DNA from: Mesostigma viride
Taxonomy: Eukaryota; Streptophyta; Mesostigmatophyceae; Mesostigmatales; Mesostigmataceae
DNA length: 64,000 nucleotides
Direction of reading: 5' to 3'
Assembly: GCA_009746045.1 (NCBI GenBank)
Contig: RPFO01000156.1
Location: 3,281,262-3,345,261, forward strand
In this document: piece after piece, positions 21,836 to 32,800 of the stretch
How positions within the stretch are numbered: position 1 is the first letter of the stretch
How the letters are laid out: every line of letters starts with the position of its first letter
Position numbers and translations under genes: made by a program
The notes under the pieces: generated by a model
What the model was told of the DNA's origin: nothing
Database searches by the model: none
What the model saw: only the letters and a program-made list of their open reading frames with translations

Positions 21836-22078
21836 AGCCACGAGCCACGAGGTAGCCATGGCTGATGGCGGAGCTCATAACTTTCACGTTTGGGCACCAA
21901 ATTCGGTCGTGAATATCACAATCGCTTCGTCTTTCTAAGACGCACATGCTGATATAATTTTCCGAAGCTATTACGCAATATATGGCGAGCAAACGCTCCT
22001 CCGCGCAACGCAGCCTGGCGGCTGCGCTCGGCCCTGAAAATACGTCTGCAGCCTCGGCTGCCCCAGGGCCCCTCCACC
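21836..22078 (+). mobile_element. ORF1-only element, copy d, 5' end only
   Basis: Begins AGCCACGAGCCACGAGG like copies b and e, and has the same 5' UTR (CTAAGACGCACATGCTGATA) and the first ORF1 codons. It stops after about 240 bp. LINEs are normally truncated at the 5' side, so this 3'-truncated copy needs deletion or recombination. Confidence 0.75.
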
Positions 22079-23680
22079 CACCTTGAACGTGATCACAAAG
22101 AGGCTGCAAGCTGCAGGTGACCAGGGCACAGAGACTGGATCCTGACAATTATGGGCGGCATTTTCACGTAAGCTTATCGTTTCGGGCGCCCAGTAGCAAA
22201 AACGAAAGCTTGATACTTATGCGTTCAAGGCGCTGAATTTAGTTGCGAAATTATTTGCGTTTGCATGCATGTGTAGCACGGCTGCTCAACATGAGTAGGT
22301 CACAGATCGCCTACGACCGGATGGTCGATTTTGAGCACAAACATGTCAGTGCGTGAGAAAACGTTGCCCGCACCGGGCCAGGCGATTTTGGCGGATGATT
22401 TAAATCGTAGTATAGAGTTTAGAAACGGTATATCTGATAAGGGAGCGCCCGGGCCTGGGTGTTCTTGCCCGAACTTAGTATACTGTCGACCATTTTTCAG
22501 AACGCTATAAGGCTGGGTAGCGAGCACACGTGACAGGACTTCATTTTTTGATCGATCTTGGGCCTAGAACAATGCTCCGGCATGCATGTCTTACATTATT
22601 TTCGAACCAGTTTGCAAGTTTGCCTGCGTTCTTGTGCCGGAAAGCTGGCTGGCTGCGGATATCCGCGATTCTTATTAATGCATCCACCTAGACGTGGCGA
22701 CGTAACAAGCAGGTGCGTGCCGGGTTCTCTGTGTGGCTGAGGTGTAAGGGGTAGCGTAGTCGTAGCAGTACATTGCATTGAGTGTCAGCCGGCTATGCCT
22801 GAAAGACAGGACAGTTTCTGTGCATTTACATGGCTTACGTAGTTGGTTTACGGCATGTACCTTCTATCGTCGCCATCTTCCTTGTTCACTGCTGCTAAGT
22901 TACGCATGCTTCCCAGCGGTGTTACGGTTGCGTTCATTATCAACCATGAGCCCATTGCTTGCAGTTTTTTTAGCTGTTCTTGTGCTGCTTATATGTGATG
23001 CTTTTGCAGCTCACGCCCCCCTTTAGAATGCATGCAATGTGTGGCATGTTGGATAGTGCTCTTTAACAACTTCATCTGCATGGCTGCTGTCATGTGTAAG
23101 TTTCCATACAAATGTGGTGTCCTCTCCTTCCTGGGTGGTGGCCAGCATGCCCGTGACATTAAACAAGCTATGGTGTATGCTTAGAGAGAGTTTGCCGCAA
23201 GGGGTGGGTCATGTTCAAGCCATGCAGGCAACCGGCTCAGCCACCATACAACCTTATATTGCATGATCTGCCCATAGATCTGTGACACCATTAGGCACGC
23301 GTAGTATATATACGTGCAGCCACAGCATGGTACGGCCTTGTTATACGCTGCCCCACCTCCCCAAGGCCACATAGGTTCCCGTGGGGCCCTGAGGATCGAT
23401 TGGTGGCTGTGTTGGTGGCGTGGTGATGTGTGATATATGATGGTGGTCCTAAAAAGTCCTAGCTTCACTTTTGGGCCATTGTTTTCCTTCGAGGTCTGCC
23501 ATGGGGCTGGGCCAGTTTTGGTTCTAAACGTCGGTATTTGAACCTAGGTCTTTGATAGAAATAAAAAAACTATATTATTTCTTGAGCACCGGTGGCATAA
23601 ATTCCAGGGTCAAATATTATTGTTTACATGATTAGATACACATTGATCCCCAGCGTCCTAAATTTAGGACGTTTTGCAGG
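22079..23680. other. About 1.6 kb without recognised gene
   Basis: Short open frames only. One (22778-23026) ends in a hydrophobic stretch but has no other support. I see no repeats or element ends beyond a possible R5 remnant at the left edge. Confidence 0.4.
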
Positions 23681-23689
23681 CTTTTGGAC

Positions 23690-23965
23690 AGCAGCTCAGT
23701 AGTCCAAACGGAAGGGAGAGGTAGTGCATGGATGCGGTGTTCAAACTGAGCTAGCTGGGACCACTAGGTCGGCCAGCAACATCTGGATGTAGTTCATGGC
23801 AGGATTACCTAGCTTCCCGGCTGGGAATGTCCTTGGGGCCAGGCCAGGTCAAGATATGCCGCCCTGGTTGGCCAAGCCGCTGGGGGCCGGCCAGGCCAAG
23901 TAATTAGGGCGGTGTCGACCTGGCTAGCTGAGTGCGAGCAAGTCCTGGCTATGCTTAGCTTCCTT
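23690..23965 (-). mobile_element. LINE C-terminal fragment R9
   Basis: Minus-strand pieces resembling the LINE C-terminus: SQVDTAL near GHLART, a TWPG segment, WPQGH and QMLLADL-like residues. It closely parallels 26530-26760. Both ends are truncated. Confidence 0.55.
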
Positions 23966-24063
23966 GCCCACGCTCCTTGTTTTGATATGTTCACGCGGGT
24001 ACGTCTTATAATGCACCCACAGACCTTGCCGGATCGTTTATCGTGTCCGATGGCTACTGCGGG

Positions 24064-26254
24064 ATTGAATTGAATTCAATTAAATTGAATTGGAACATAG
24101 TATAACTCCGTTGGGAGTATAATATGTAGTAGCACATATCCCTGATCGAGAAGGGGCATATATATGGCTCTGTATAGAGGTTTATAGCTGGGCGTTTGCT
24201 TTGGTTTGAGTGATTTCACTCTGCTGTAAGTAATTATATTATTAATATATATGGCTTACACTCAGTGGGCTACTTCCTGCAAGGGTAGTATAGGGTGTAA
24301 ACTACACCTGCTCTGGGTGCACAAAGTGCACCTGCACACCACTATGACTAACCGGCATAGGGGGGAAGATCAGCATGGCTATACAAAGGCGCGAGCTAGC
24401 TAGGGCATGGCTTCTCAGCAGAGAGCCGTAACTCCCTGCATGGGCACAGCATTATGAAATAAAGCTAGGCATCATCTGGGGTGTGGCACATCAGAGGCAC
24501 ACATGCCACATGACTAAATAATGCTTATGCATCAGCAGGTATTTAATGCCTGAAGTAGGCGTACATGTACAAGGCCACGGTGGCTAGCCCTGACTATTCT
24601 ACAATACTACTGCTGTATATTCCCCTAAGCTGGGGCGACTGGAGTCGCTGGGGCCGCGGGGGTCGCGTGCCATGCAGGGCTTGTGGCCGACGTAGATGGC
24701 CACCCCCTTCCAGTACACCGGCTTCCCCGCCGTGGTCTGCCGGAGCTGGAGGTATGTCGGCCATAGCTCCCGTCGCCGTTGTTGCTGCGCCAGGGTCAAG
24801 TCGTCGTCCAAGGTGAAGTGAGTCTTCTCGAGCCGCTTGCGGCGTCGGAGAAAGGAAATCTTGTCCGCCGGGTTCTTAAAGGTGAGAATGAAGCGGGGGC
24901 GCCCCTGCCTTAAGCCGCGCGCGGCGAAGGCGGTGGGCGACCAGCTTGATCTCACCAAGAACTTAGGCCCATGCGACCAAGGATTTCTCTCTCAAACGCC
25001 TGGGCAAGCTTCTCGGAATTCTCACCTTCCGCCATGTCGAAGTTCTTGACGATGATCTTCTGCGCGCTTGACGAGCTCGGCCTCCCCGCAGAGGTCGACT
25101 CAGCGTCTCGGCTGCTGGAGCTGTGCTGCGACGGCGGAGGTGGTGGAGGTGGTGTGTTGCACAGTCCGCCCAGGCCGGTCTGGGAGGGATCGAGGAGCAG
25201 CGCCAGCCGGGCCAGCGGGGGCTGGCTTGGCGGCAACGTCCTTCACCGGCCGCCGCCTGCATGGGCGGTGATGCCTGCGGTGTACTTTGCAGGCACTCGA
25301 TTGCAAGGCGATGGCGTTGTTCTTGAGGCGCTGCCGGGTCGACTCAGTGTCGCGGAGCTGGGCGGCCGAATCATGGCGTCCGGGAGGAGGGGGTCAGTGG
25401 TGGCGGTGGCCGGAGGCGAGGAGGGTGCACCCATGGAGGTACGTGGTGGTGGAGATGGTGGAGCTGAGGAGGGGGAGCTCGGCATGCAGCCAGCATGCTG
25501 CCCATAGCTGCCACATCTGCAGCAAGCCGGGGCCGGCCACGTGCTGCTCGAGGGCCTCTGTGAGCGGATGGAGGATCGATTCGGTCGAGGTGGTGGTGAG
25601 GGGCTTGGGGGGCCAGTCTGAGCTCCTCGAGCGAGCGTCCAAGGAGGGAGAAAAGGGCTGATTGCTGAAGGTGGGGGCGGCGGGCAGTGATGAGGATATG
25701 GAGTCGAAATGGCGCATCTGAAGGAAAGCATTGACGAGGCGACCCTGGTGGAAGAGCTACTTGCACAGTTCTGATGGGTAAGTGAGGCGTGCGATCCAAA
25801 AAACACGCAGGCCAGGATGCGCCGTCGTGGTCGAGCTAGTCAAAAAAGACGGGCTGGCTGGCGTCAAACTCGGGCTCGTCCAAGTTCGGCTCGGCAGGGC
25901 GACTCCGCTCGGGCTCACGGGCGACGCTGCGGGCGAGGCGAGCCCGGAGGCCCGGCCGGGTGGGCGACCACTACGGGGCTTGGCTAGTGGCGCCGCTGCC
26001 TTCTGGGCCGGAGGGCGAAGCTGCAGCCGGAGCTGCATCGACGTATTTTCAGGGCTGAGCGCAGCAGCCAGGCTGCGTTGTGCGGAGGAGCGTTTGCTCG
26101 CCATCCATATATTGCGTAATAGCTTCGGAAAATTATATCAGCGTGTGCGTCTTAGAAAGACGGAGCGATTGTGATGTTCACAGCCGAATTTGGTGCCCAA
26201 AGGTGAAAGTTATGAGCTCCGCCGTCAGCCATGGCTACCTCGTGGCTCGTGGCT
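24064..26254 (-). mobile_element. ORF1-only retroelement, copy e (full length)
   Basis: Second end-to-end copy, about 2.19 kb. The 5' end AGCCACGAGCCACGAGG is at 26254 reading down. ORF1 starts MASKRSSAQRSL at 26104. The C-terminal block (LDDDLTLAQQQ, YWKG) is at about 24660-24850. The 3' terminus with ACTCCGTTGGGAGT is at 24105-24118 (as read on +), and a tail of AATTG-type units lies at 24064-24093. ORF1 is broken by several frameshifts. Like copy b it has no RT, which makes ORF1-only the normal structure of this family. Confidence 0.75.
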
Positions 26255-26358
26255 CCGGGCATCCGACTGTGGCATGCCTTAGGCGTGAATTAAGGATGAA
26301 AGGGGGTCTCTGCCCTTTCTTCCTGTTGTGCACATACAGGGATTAAAAGCACTTCGGT

Positions 26359-27209
26359 GCTCCGTGACTCCCCAACGGGAGCACGAGTTTTATTAATGAA
26401 GCTAATCTAGAAAACCCTAACTATACTCTACTCAGCAAAGCGCCCCTTCCTCCTGCGTGGGGGGAGGGGGCTTGCGCCCACAGGGGCTGGCGTGTGAGCC
26501 TGGACAATCCGGTCTGCCACCTCTTCTTGTTCTGCATAGTGGTCCAAGCAAGAGAGAGGGAGTGAATGCGGTGTTCAAACTGAGCTGGGACCACTACCTA
26601 GGTCGGCCAGCAACATCTGTGTGTAGTTCATGGCAGGTTTACCCAGCTTTCTAGGAATGTCCTTGGGGCCAGGCCAGGTCAGGATATGCCGCCCTGGTTG
26701 GCCGGCAAGCCGCTGGGGGCCGGCCAGACCAAGGAGGGCGTCGACCTGACTGCATGGTGCGAGCAAGATGTCCTACAAAATTTATGCTATCCTACGTACG
26801 CTGCCTAAATTATGCCCTAGTCTCGTCCGAAATGCGAGGCATACCCTGATACAAAGACTCTAATGACCTATGTGTGGAAAACCCAACGTCAGTTCAGGAC
26901 CTGTCGAAGCATCCAGCTGTAAACCGTGCTGTCCAGCCGGGCGGCCAGCGTGTTCGTGAGCGTCCATGCCTCGGTGCCATGCGTGAGCACCGTGAGGACC
27001 ACCTGGGACCTTGAAGAGCATTGGCTTGCGGTGCTCAAGCGCCCAGGTCCTTCGAGTGCTGCCAATTACAACTTCATAGTGGCCAGTGCTGAGGTTTTGA
27101 GCGAACGCAGCCTAGCCCAGGCCAGGCCAATGCGGATGTCCCGACATCGTCGTCGGTGTCGGGGAGCATGCTCCCCAACAGTTAGAAGCGATCATGGAAC
27201 GGGACCTCC
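26359..27209 (-). mobile_element. LINE C-terminal copy R6
   Basis: Minus-strand RT C-terminus: LLGSMLPDT, ESLYQGMPRISDE, NFVGHLA, SQVDALLGLAGPQRL and GRHILTWPGPKDIP, then a 3' UTR with TTTTCTAGATTAGC as in R4. A quasi-palindrome with CTCCCGTTGGGGAG lies at the 3' edge (26359-26386). The 5' truncation falls in ACGGGACCTCC (27199-27209), half of a hairpin present in intact copies. Confidence 0.7.
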
Positions 27210-27970
27210 TTGGTGAGATTAAGCTGACCGCGCGCGGGGTAAGGCAGGGGCGCCTCCGCTTCTTCTCATCTTTGAGAGCCCAGCGGACAAGATTTCGTTT
27301 CTCAGACGCCGCCAGCGGCTCGAGAAGACTCATTTCACCGTGGACGACGACTTGACCCTGGCGCAGCAACAACGGCGACGGGAGCTATGGCCGCCACCTA
27401 CCTCCAGCTCCGGCAGACCGGCGGGCCAGCCGGTGTACTGGAAGGGGGCGGCCATCTACTACGTTGGCCACAAGCCCTGGCACGCGACCCCCTCGACCAC
27501 CGCGGCCCCAGCGACTCCAGCAGCCCCAGCCTAGGGGAATACAGCAGCAGCAGTGTAGAATAGTTAGACCGTGGCCTTGTACATGCCCGCCTACTACAGG
27601 CACTATACCAGCTGAGGCCTAGCATTTTTAGTCATGTACATGTGTGCCTATGATGAGCCACCCTCCAGATGATGCCTAGCTTTATTTCATTATGCAGTGC
27701 CCATGCAGGGAGTCACTCTCTGCTGAGAAGCCATGCCCTCGCCCTTGTATAGCCATGCTGATCTTCCCCACCTATGACGGGCTCCCCTTAGCTGGGTGTT
27801 GCCCGAGACTCTGGGTGGTGCAGGTGCATGCCCTAGTGCACCTAGAGCAAGTGTTGTTTACATTCCCACCCTTGCAGGAAGTAGCTTAGAATGTATTTTA
27901 GGCCATATGCCCCTTCTCTGGGCTATGTGCTACAGATACTCCCAACGGAGTTATGTTCCTAATTAATTAA
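27210..27970 (+). mobile_element. ORF1-only element, copy f, 5'-truncated
   Basis: Begins inside ORF1 (GGTGAGATTAAGCTGACCG). It contains FLRRRQRLEKTHF, DDDLTLAQQQRRRELWP and YWKGAAIYYVG, then the family 3' UTR and ACTCCCAACGGAGTTATGTT, ending in a TTAA-type tail at about 27958-27970. Its left end touches R6 exactly at the hairpin breakpoint. Confidence 0.75.
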
Positions 27971-27973
27971 TAA

Positions 27974-28765
27974 ACGGGACCTCCGTCCCGTCTAGCAGCC
28001 GGGGTTTCGGCGGGGAACTGGTAGCCCTAATTACCACGATCGCCTCAGTTTGGACACTAGTCTCCAACCCCACCGCCCGCGCCTCCAAGCCCAGACAGTC
28101 CAGCCAGGTCTGAATGTGCTCGGGGCGCTCGATGAGGGTGATATCATCCGCATAAATCAGGTCGGACAGGCAGTAACCAGGGCCGGCCAAAGGGCCACCG
28201 TGTTCGCGCTCGTAAAGGATCGATGTCCAAGCCGGGCTCGAACCCCTTAAGAGCAGTCAAGCGCGCACGTGCCCGGCGCATGACGTGATCCACGACAATA
28301 ATGAACATGCAGATATGGGGACAGGACACAACCTTGCCACACCCCGTGGTGAAGGGGGAATGGTGGGGTTGTGCCTTCCGCAGTCCGTGCACTATCTCGT
28401 CCGTAATGCAAGGCATACCCTTATACAAAGACTCTAACGACCCATGTGTGGAAAACCCTACGCTCAGGACGTCCTGTCGGAGCATCCTGTAAAACGTGCC
28501 ATCCAGCTCCAGGGGTGGCCATCTTGTCCGTGAGCATCCATGCCTCGGCGCCATAGGTGAGCACCGTGAGGACCAGGACCTTGAAGAGCACTCGCCTGCG
28601 GTCCTCGCCCATGGGTCCTTCGAGTGCCAGTAGTTGTTGAGCGAGCGGCGCCTGGCCCAGGCCAGGCCGATGCGAGTGTCCACATCGTCGGCGGTGTCGG
28701 GGAGCATGCTCACCCAGCAGCTTGAAGCGCTCACGGAACGGGACCTAGCTCGGTCCCGTCTAGCA
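27974..28765 (-). mobile_element. LINE fragment R7, permuted order
   Basis: On the minus strand the C-terminal block comes first (28765 to about 28395: FKLLG, LTYGAEAWML, ESLYKGMPCITDEI). The block that should precede it follows (28390-27974: HSPFTTGCGKV, FIIVVDHVMRR, LIYADDITLIERPE, LLDGTEVPF). Both outer ends lie at the same LINE site, LLDGT(E)VPF, in an ACGGGAC/GTCCCGT hairpin. This is a circular permutation of one LINE segment. Confidence 0.65.
28738..28759. repeat. 8-bp-stem hairpin at the LINE breakpoint site
   Basis: ACGGGACC (28738-28745) pairs with GGTCCCGT (28752-28759) around a 6-nt loop. A related hairpin is at 27974-27991 (7-bp stem), and half of one marks the end of R6 at 27199-27209. 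Confidence 0.7.
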
Positions 28766-28794
28766 CAGCGGCCGTGGCACTGACAAATTATGTA

Positions 28795-29090
28795 CAGTAC
28801 TAATTAATGTGCTCCCGTTGGGGAGTCACGGAGCATTAACCCTGGTGGATGGATGGGAACACGCAATCCTACCGGTCTAATCCATCTACAACAACAAGCC
28901 AACTCTATATCTATGGTGCCCTCTACCCTAGAGGTCTTGTCTAGCATGCTTCCCGCGTTTGCAAACACGCGGGCGCTTCCCCACGGGAGGGGGTTCGTTG
29001 TCCTCTAGGACCTGGGCCCACTTGGCCTTGTACCATCATCTTGTTCCAAATCACGGAGAGGCCTACAGTACCAAGTCCAACACATGGTTT
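28795..29090 (-). mobile_element. LINE 3' end fragment R8
   Basis: Minus-strand SVIWNKMM resembles the LINE C-terminal SVIWRQM of LINE A. The 3' terminus carries CTCCCGTTGGGGAG within a longer quasi-palindrome (28811-28837), and an ATTAATTA tail lies at about 28800-28808. It is 5'-truncated near 29090. Confidence 0.5.
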
Positions 29091-29825
29091 GCAGGTGCGC
29101 TTGGAGTGCTCACCGATAGCACTTTGAAATCCGTGCCTGTAGGGATCGAAAAATTAAATTGTGAAAAGCTGATAACAACCTAGAGCGTACGGAGGGTTGT
29201 GTACTCACAAAAAGCTAGCAGTCATTTAGACCAGGTGAAAGATTCAGATAGGGAAGTCTAGCACAACTGGTAATTGGCAGCCTTCCCACATGCCCTTACA
29301 CTTTACGCTGCAAATGCAAATGCAACGAACAGCACCTCTTTCCCCGCTCATGCCGCAGCCACCTGCCAGACAACTGACGATGTCATGTATCCATTACAAG
29401 TTGACTGTTCACAAATTAGAGCATGCTGAACCATACACAACGCGCACATCTTGTTGTATGTAGCAAAGCACGCTGCAGATAAACTGATTCGAGGTAGCTT
29501 GCCCGGCTCATTGCCCAGGCCTGGGTATAGGTTGCGCGCCAGCGTGACCTGACCGGCATACTAGTAACAGTCCGATGCCAACCAAAACTGCGCAGCATGG
29601 CGACGATGGCCATTGCCATCACATCGATCAGCTAGCAGGAGCCACGCGGCACCTCGTCCAATACCATGCTGCTGCCACCATGTGCTAGATGATAAAACCA
29701 CATCCGTTGATGATGGGCCACCGTGCCAACTTGGGTTTCCCATGAGACGGGCAACGAAATTTATTATGCCCCAATCACCCAAGGATAAACTAGTAGGCTA
29801 TCTTTGGACAACCCTTGAATGTCAG
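29091..29825. other. 3' flank of the TPR-like gene
   Basis: No coding region recognised. It lies just downstream of the minus-strand stop at 29826. TGTAA pentamers on the minus strand (29394-29398, 29296-29300) are weak poly(A) candidates. Confidence 0.35.
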
Positions 29826-32800
29826 TTACTTGGCGGTCTCATCTCCCTGGGAGTCTGCAGGGCCACCTGAAGATCCCCCCCTCCCATCACCTGTCATGCC
29901 GCCCCCTCGCCCGAGGCCACCGCCGCGGCCACGCAGCCCTGGAACCGCATGCCAAACAAGCCAGTATGCAACATAGCAACAAAGTCAGTACGTAAACTAG
30001 AACATACAGCCGCTCTAGAACCATGCCATACACAAGTAAGCACGAATCACAGCGCGAGCATGCAAGCAGTTTCGGTAACATGGCGTTGACTAGTTACACC
30101 GGGCCCTAAAGCCTTGGCACCACAGAGAAGATAGGCAAGGAGAACAGGTAAGCTCACGAGGAGACCCTACGAGGAGATACTACACTGGATAAACTGCAGC
30201 CCTGGGATGGCACCACAAGCATTGTTAGCACGTGACTGAGTAGGCAAATGCAAAGTAAACACATAACAGCCCCCAAATACAGATAGCACATGATTCTTAC
30301 ACCCCCAAATAGCACCACACACAAAAAGTTAGTAAGGAACTATGCCGGTAGGGAACGATGATGCCCAGCCCTGGCATGCGCAAATAGTCCGATCAAATGA
30401 AATTCAAAATAAATAAAATTGCGCTGGGCCACAGCACATACCTCCCCTTGCCCTGGCTCCCCGGCCGCCACCTGTCAGCGCCTCAGCGGGGCTGCTCTGG
30501 CGAATGGAGCTCAGTGAGATGACCCGCCCGCCGCTCCCACCCCTCCCGGTGCCCCGCAGTGCCGCCGCCGCGGCCGCACTTGCTGTGGTGCTCACAGGGG
30601 GGGTGCCCTGCCGCGTGGCGGCTGGCCCATCGCTGCCCGAGGCAGAAGCAGCCGGAGGCAACGGAGACCCCTGGGGGCCCGGCTGGGATGGTGGTGGAGA
30701 ACGCTCGCGCGCACGCGCGTCCGCCAGGGTGTCTCCAGACGCCTGCAGGCACACAGGGGGCCGCGTGTGGGACAAGGCATGGCGACACAGGAGACTTGGT
30801 TGGAGAGCGCCAGAAACCAAGGAAGCTGAAATAAGTGATGATGAAGACTTGAGATAAGCTATTTTCACAGATATGTGTGGGGGTTGTCCATCCATGGACG
30901 GCTGTGCACAGACATGCTTGTCCGTGACCTGTAACTGCGACGTCCTACAGACAAATCGGCTATCATGGGTCAAGCGTGGGTCAAGCGTGGGTCAAGCGTG
31001 GGTAAATCGACTTTCATGGGTCATGCGTGGGTCAAGCGCGGGTCAAGCGTGGGTCAAGCGTGGGTCCAGAGCGGGTCCAGCGCGGGTCAATCAGTCATTG
31101 TGGGTCAAGCTCACTTTACCACAGGCACAGATAGATGCATGTTTTCAAAATTACCAAGGGACTGTACGCAGCACGCCATGCAACGCGCAATCAGGTGATG
31201 TCTTGGTCAAGGAATGACGGCAGCATGGAAAAAAAGGAACTACGAACGATGAACAAGAGATGCACGGTGGTCAACCACACATACAAACGTTTTTTATCTA
31301 CCTCATTAGCAAAGCAGTCAGATAATATGCGATAAGCAGTTAGTCAATGCAGAGATTCGCCTACTCGACCCCCCAACAGTGCACAACGGCACAGCAGACG
31401 CACATCATAGGGCATCATGCAGCGAAAGTTTGGTTACATAGAGACAACTGTCATCAAAGTTTGGTTATATAAAGACAACTGTCATCAAAGTTTGGTTATA
31501 TAAGACAACTGTCATCGAAGTTTGGTTATACAGAGACAACTGTCATCAAAGTTTGGTTATACAAAGACAACTGCCAACAAAGTTTGGTTATATAGAGACA
31601 ACTGTCAGCAAAATTTTGAAATATAGAGACAAGTGTCATCGTAGTGCACCACACTGCGAACCCAACTCTGGTACTGCACCACACAGCAAACCCTCATCAT
31701 AGTGACCACACAGTGCACCCACCGGAGCCTGCGTCAGCGGCGGCTGCTCCTCCTTCCCCTCGCCGCCACCCCGGTCCCCGACCTCCTCCCCACCACCCTG
31801 GTCGCCACCCTGGTCACCACCCACTGCGGATGCGTCCCAACCGAGGAAACCCCCCAGCTCCATTCCACCGCCGCCCCCGTCACCGCCACCGATGACATCA
31901 GCGATAATCTCAAACGAGCCCTCCGTGACGGCGTTCAGCGCATTCTCCTCCTCATGGTCCAACTCGGGCTGCCCAGTGGCCCCCTCCCCTTCCCCCTCCT
32001 GGCCCTCCATCCCCTCTTCCAGGTGGGCCCCAGGGTCATCGCCCAGGGGTTCCTGCCCGGGCTGGGGCTGCCCCCCCATCTGCTCCCCCTCGAAACCGTC
32101 CCCCAAGTCGCCCCCCTCAAAGGTCAGCCCATGGTCCTCTCCCTCCCCCATCCCGCCCGCCTCATCCCCGGCCTCCGCTCCCTCCTCGCCACCCTCTTGG
32201 CCTCCCTCGGCCTCCGCGCCTTCGGTCATGTCGCCCGCTGTGCAGACGATCAAGAGCGAAGAAAAGATCGACAAGGGGAAGGGAGGGATGAGACGGGATG
32301 CGTGGCAGGCGGGACAAGGGAAAAGGGATCTATCCCAGCTTCACAATCCCGGGTTTATCGATGCGCCATCGCATGGCTGCGAAAGTATGTTTAGTACTGG
32401 CGCGCCTACAACACCGATGACCACACTTTGAAAGCCCTGGGACGCTGCCCCACCATACACATACCATGATACCTATGCTGTGTACTATGATGCCTATGCT
32501 GTATACCATGATACCTATGCTGTATGCTATGATGCCTACGATACGTTGACAGCCCTTGACGGTGCTGCACAATCTGATATACAAGCACACAACGGGCTTG
32601 AAGAGTTTTATTCCTCAATTAAGCAGTCGCCGCAGGTCTGGACTGCCAGACATTCCACGGTCCGGATCCTCCCGATTTGACGCCTGCGCCTGCGAGACTC
32701 GTTGCCTGTTGATAGAACCAAACAACCAAGAAAACATTCCATATATACAAGTACAGGAACAAGAAACCCACAGACCCACCTCCATCCGCGAATCTCTCCC

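Noticed and set aside
22778-23026. 83-residue frame with hydrophobic C-terminus
   Set aside because: No motif, no splice support and no neighbouring coding evidence; likely chance.
30504-30857. Plus-strand frame opposite TPR-like exon 12
   Set aside because: GC-rich antisense shadow; the minus-strand exon has matching splice sites and phase.
31702-32431. Pro/Ser-rich plus-strand frames of 180-230 codons
   Set aside because: Antisense of the acidic Glu/Gly exon 32237-31723, which has fitting splice sites and phase on the minus strand.
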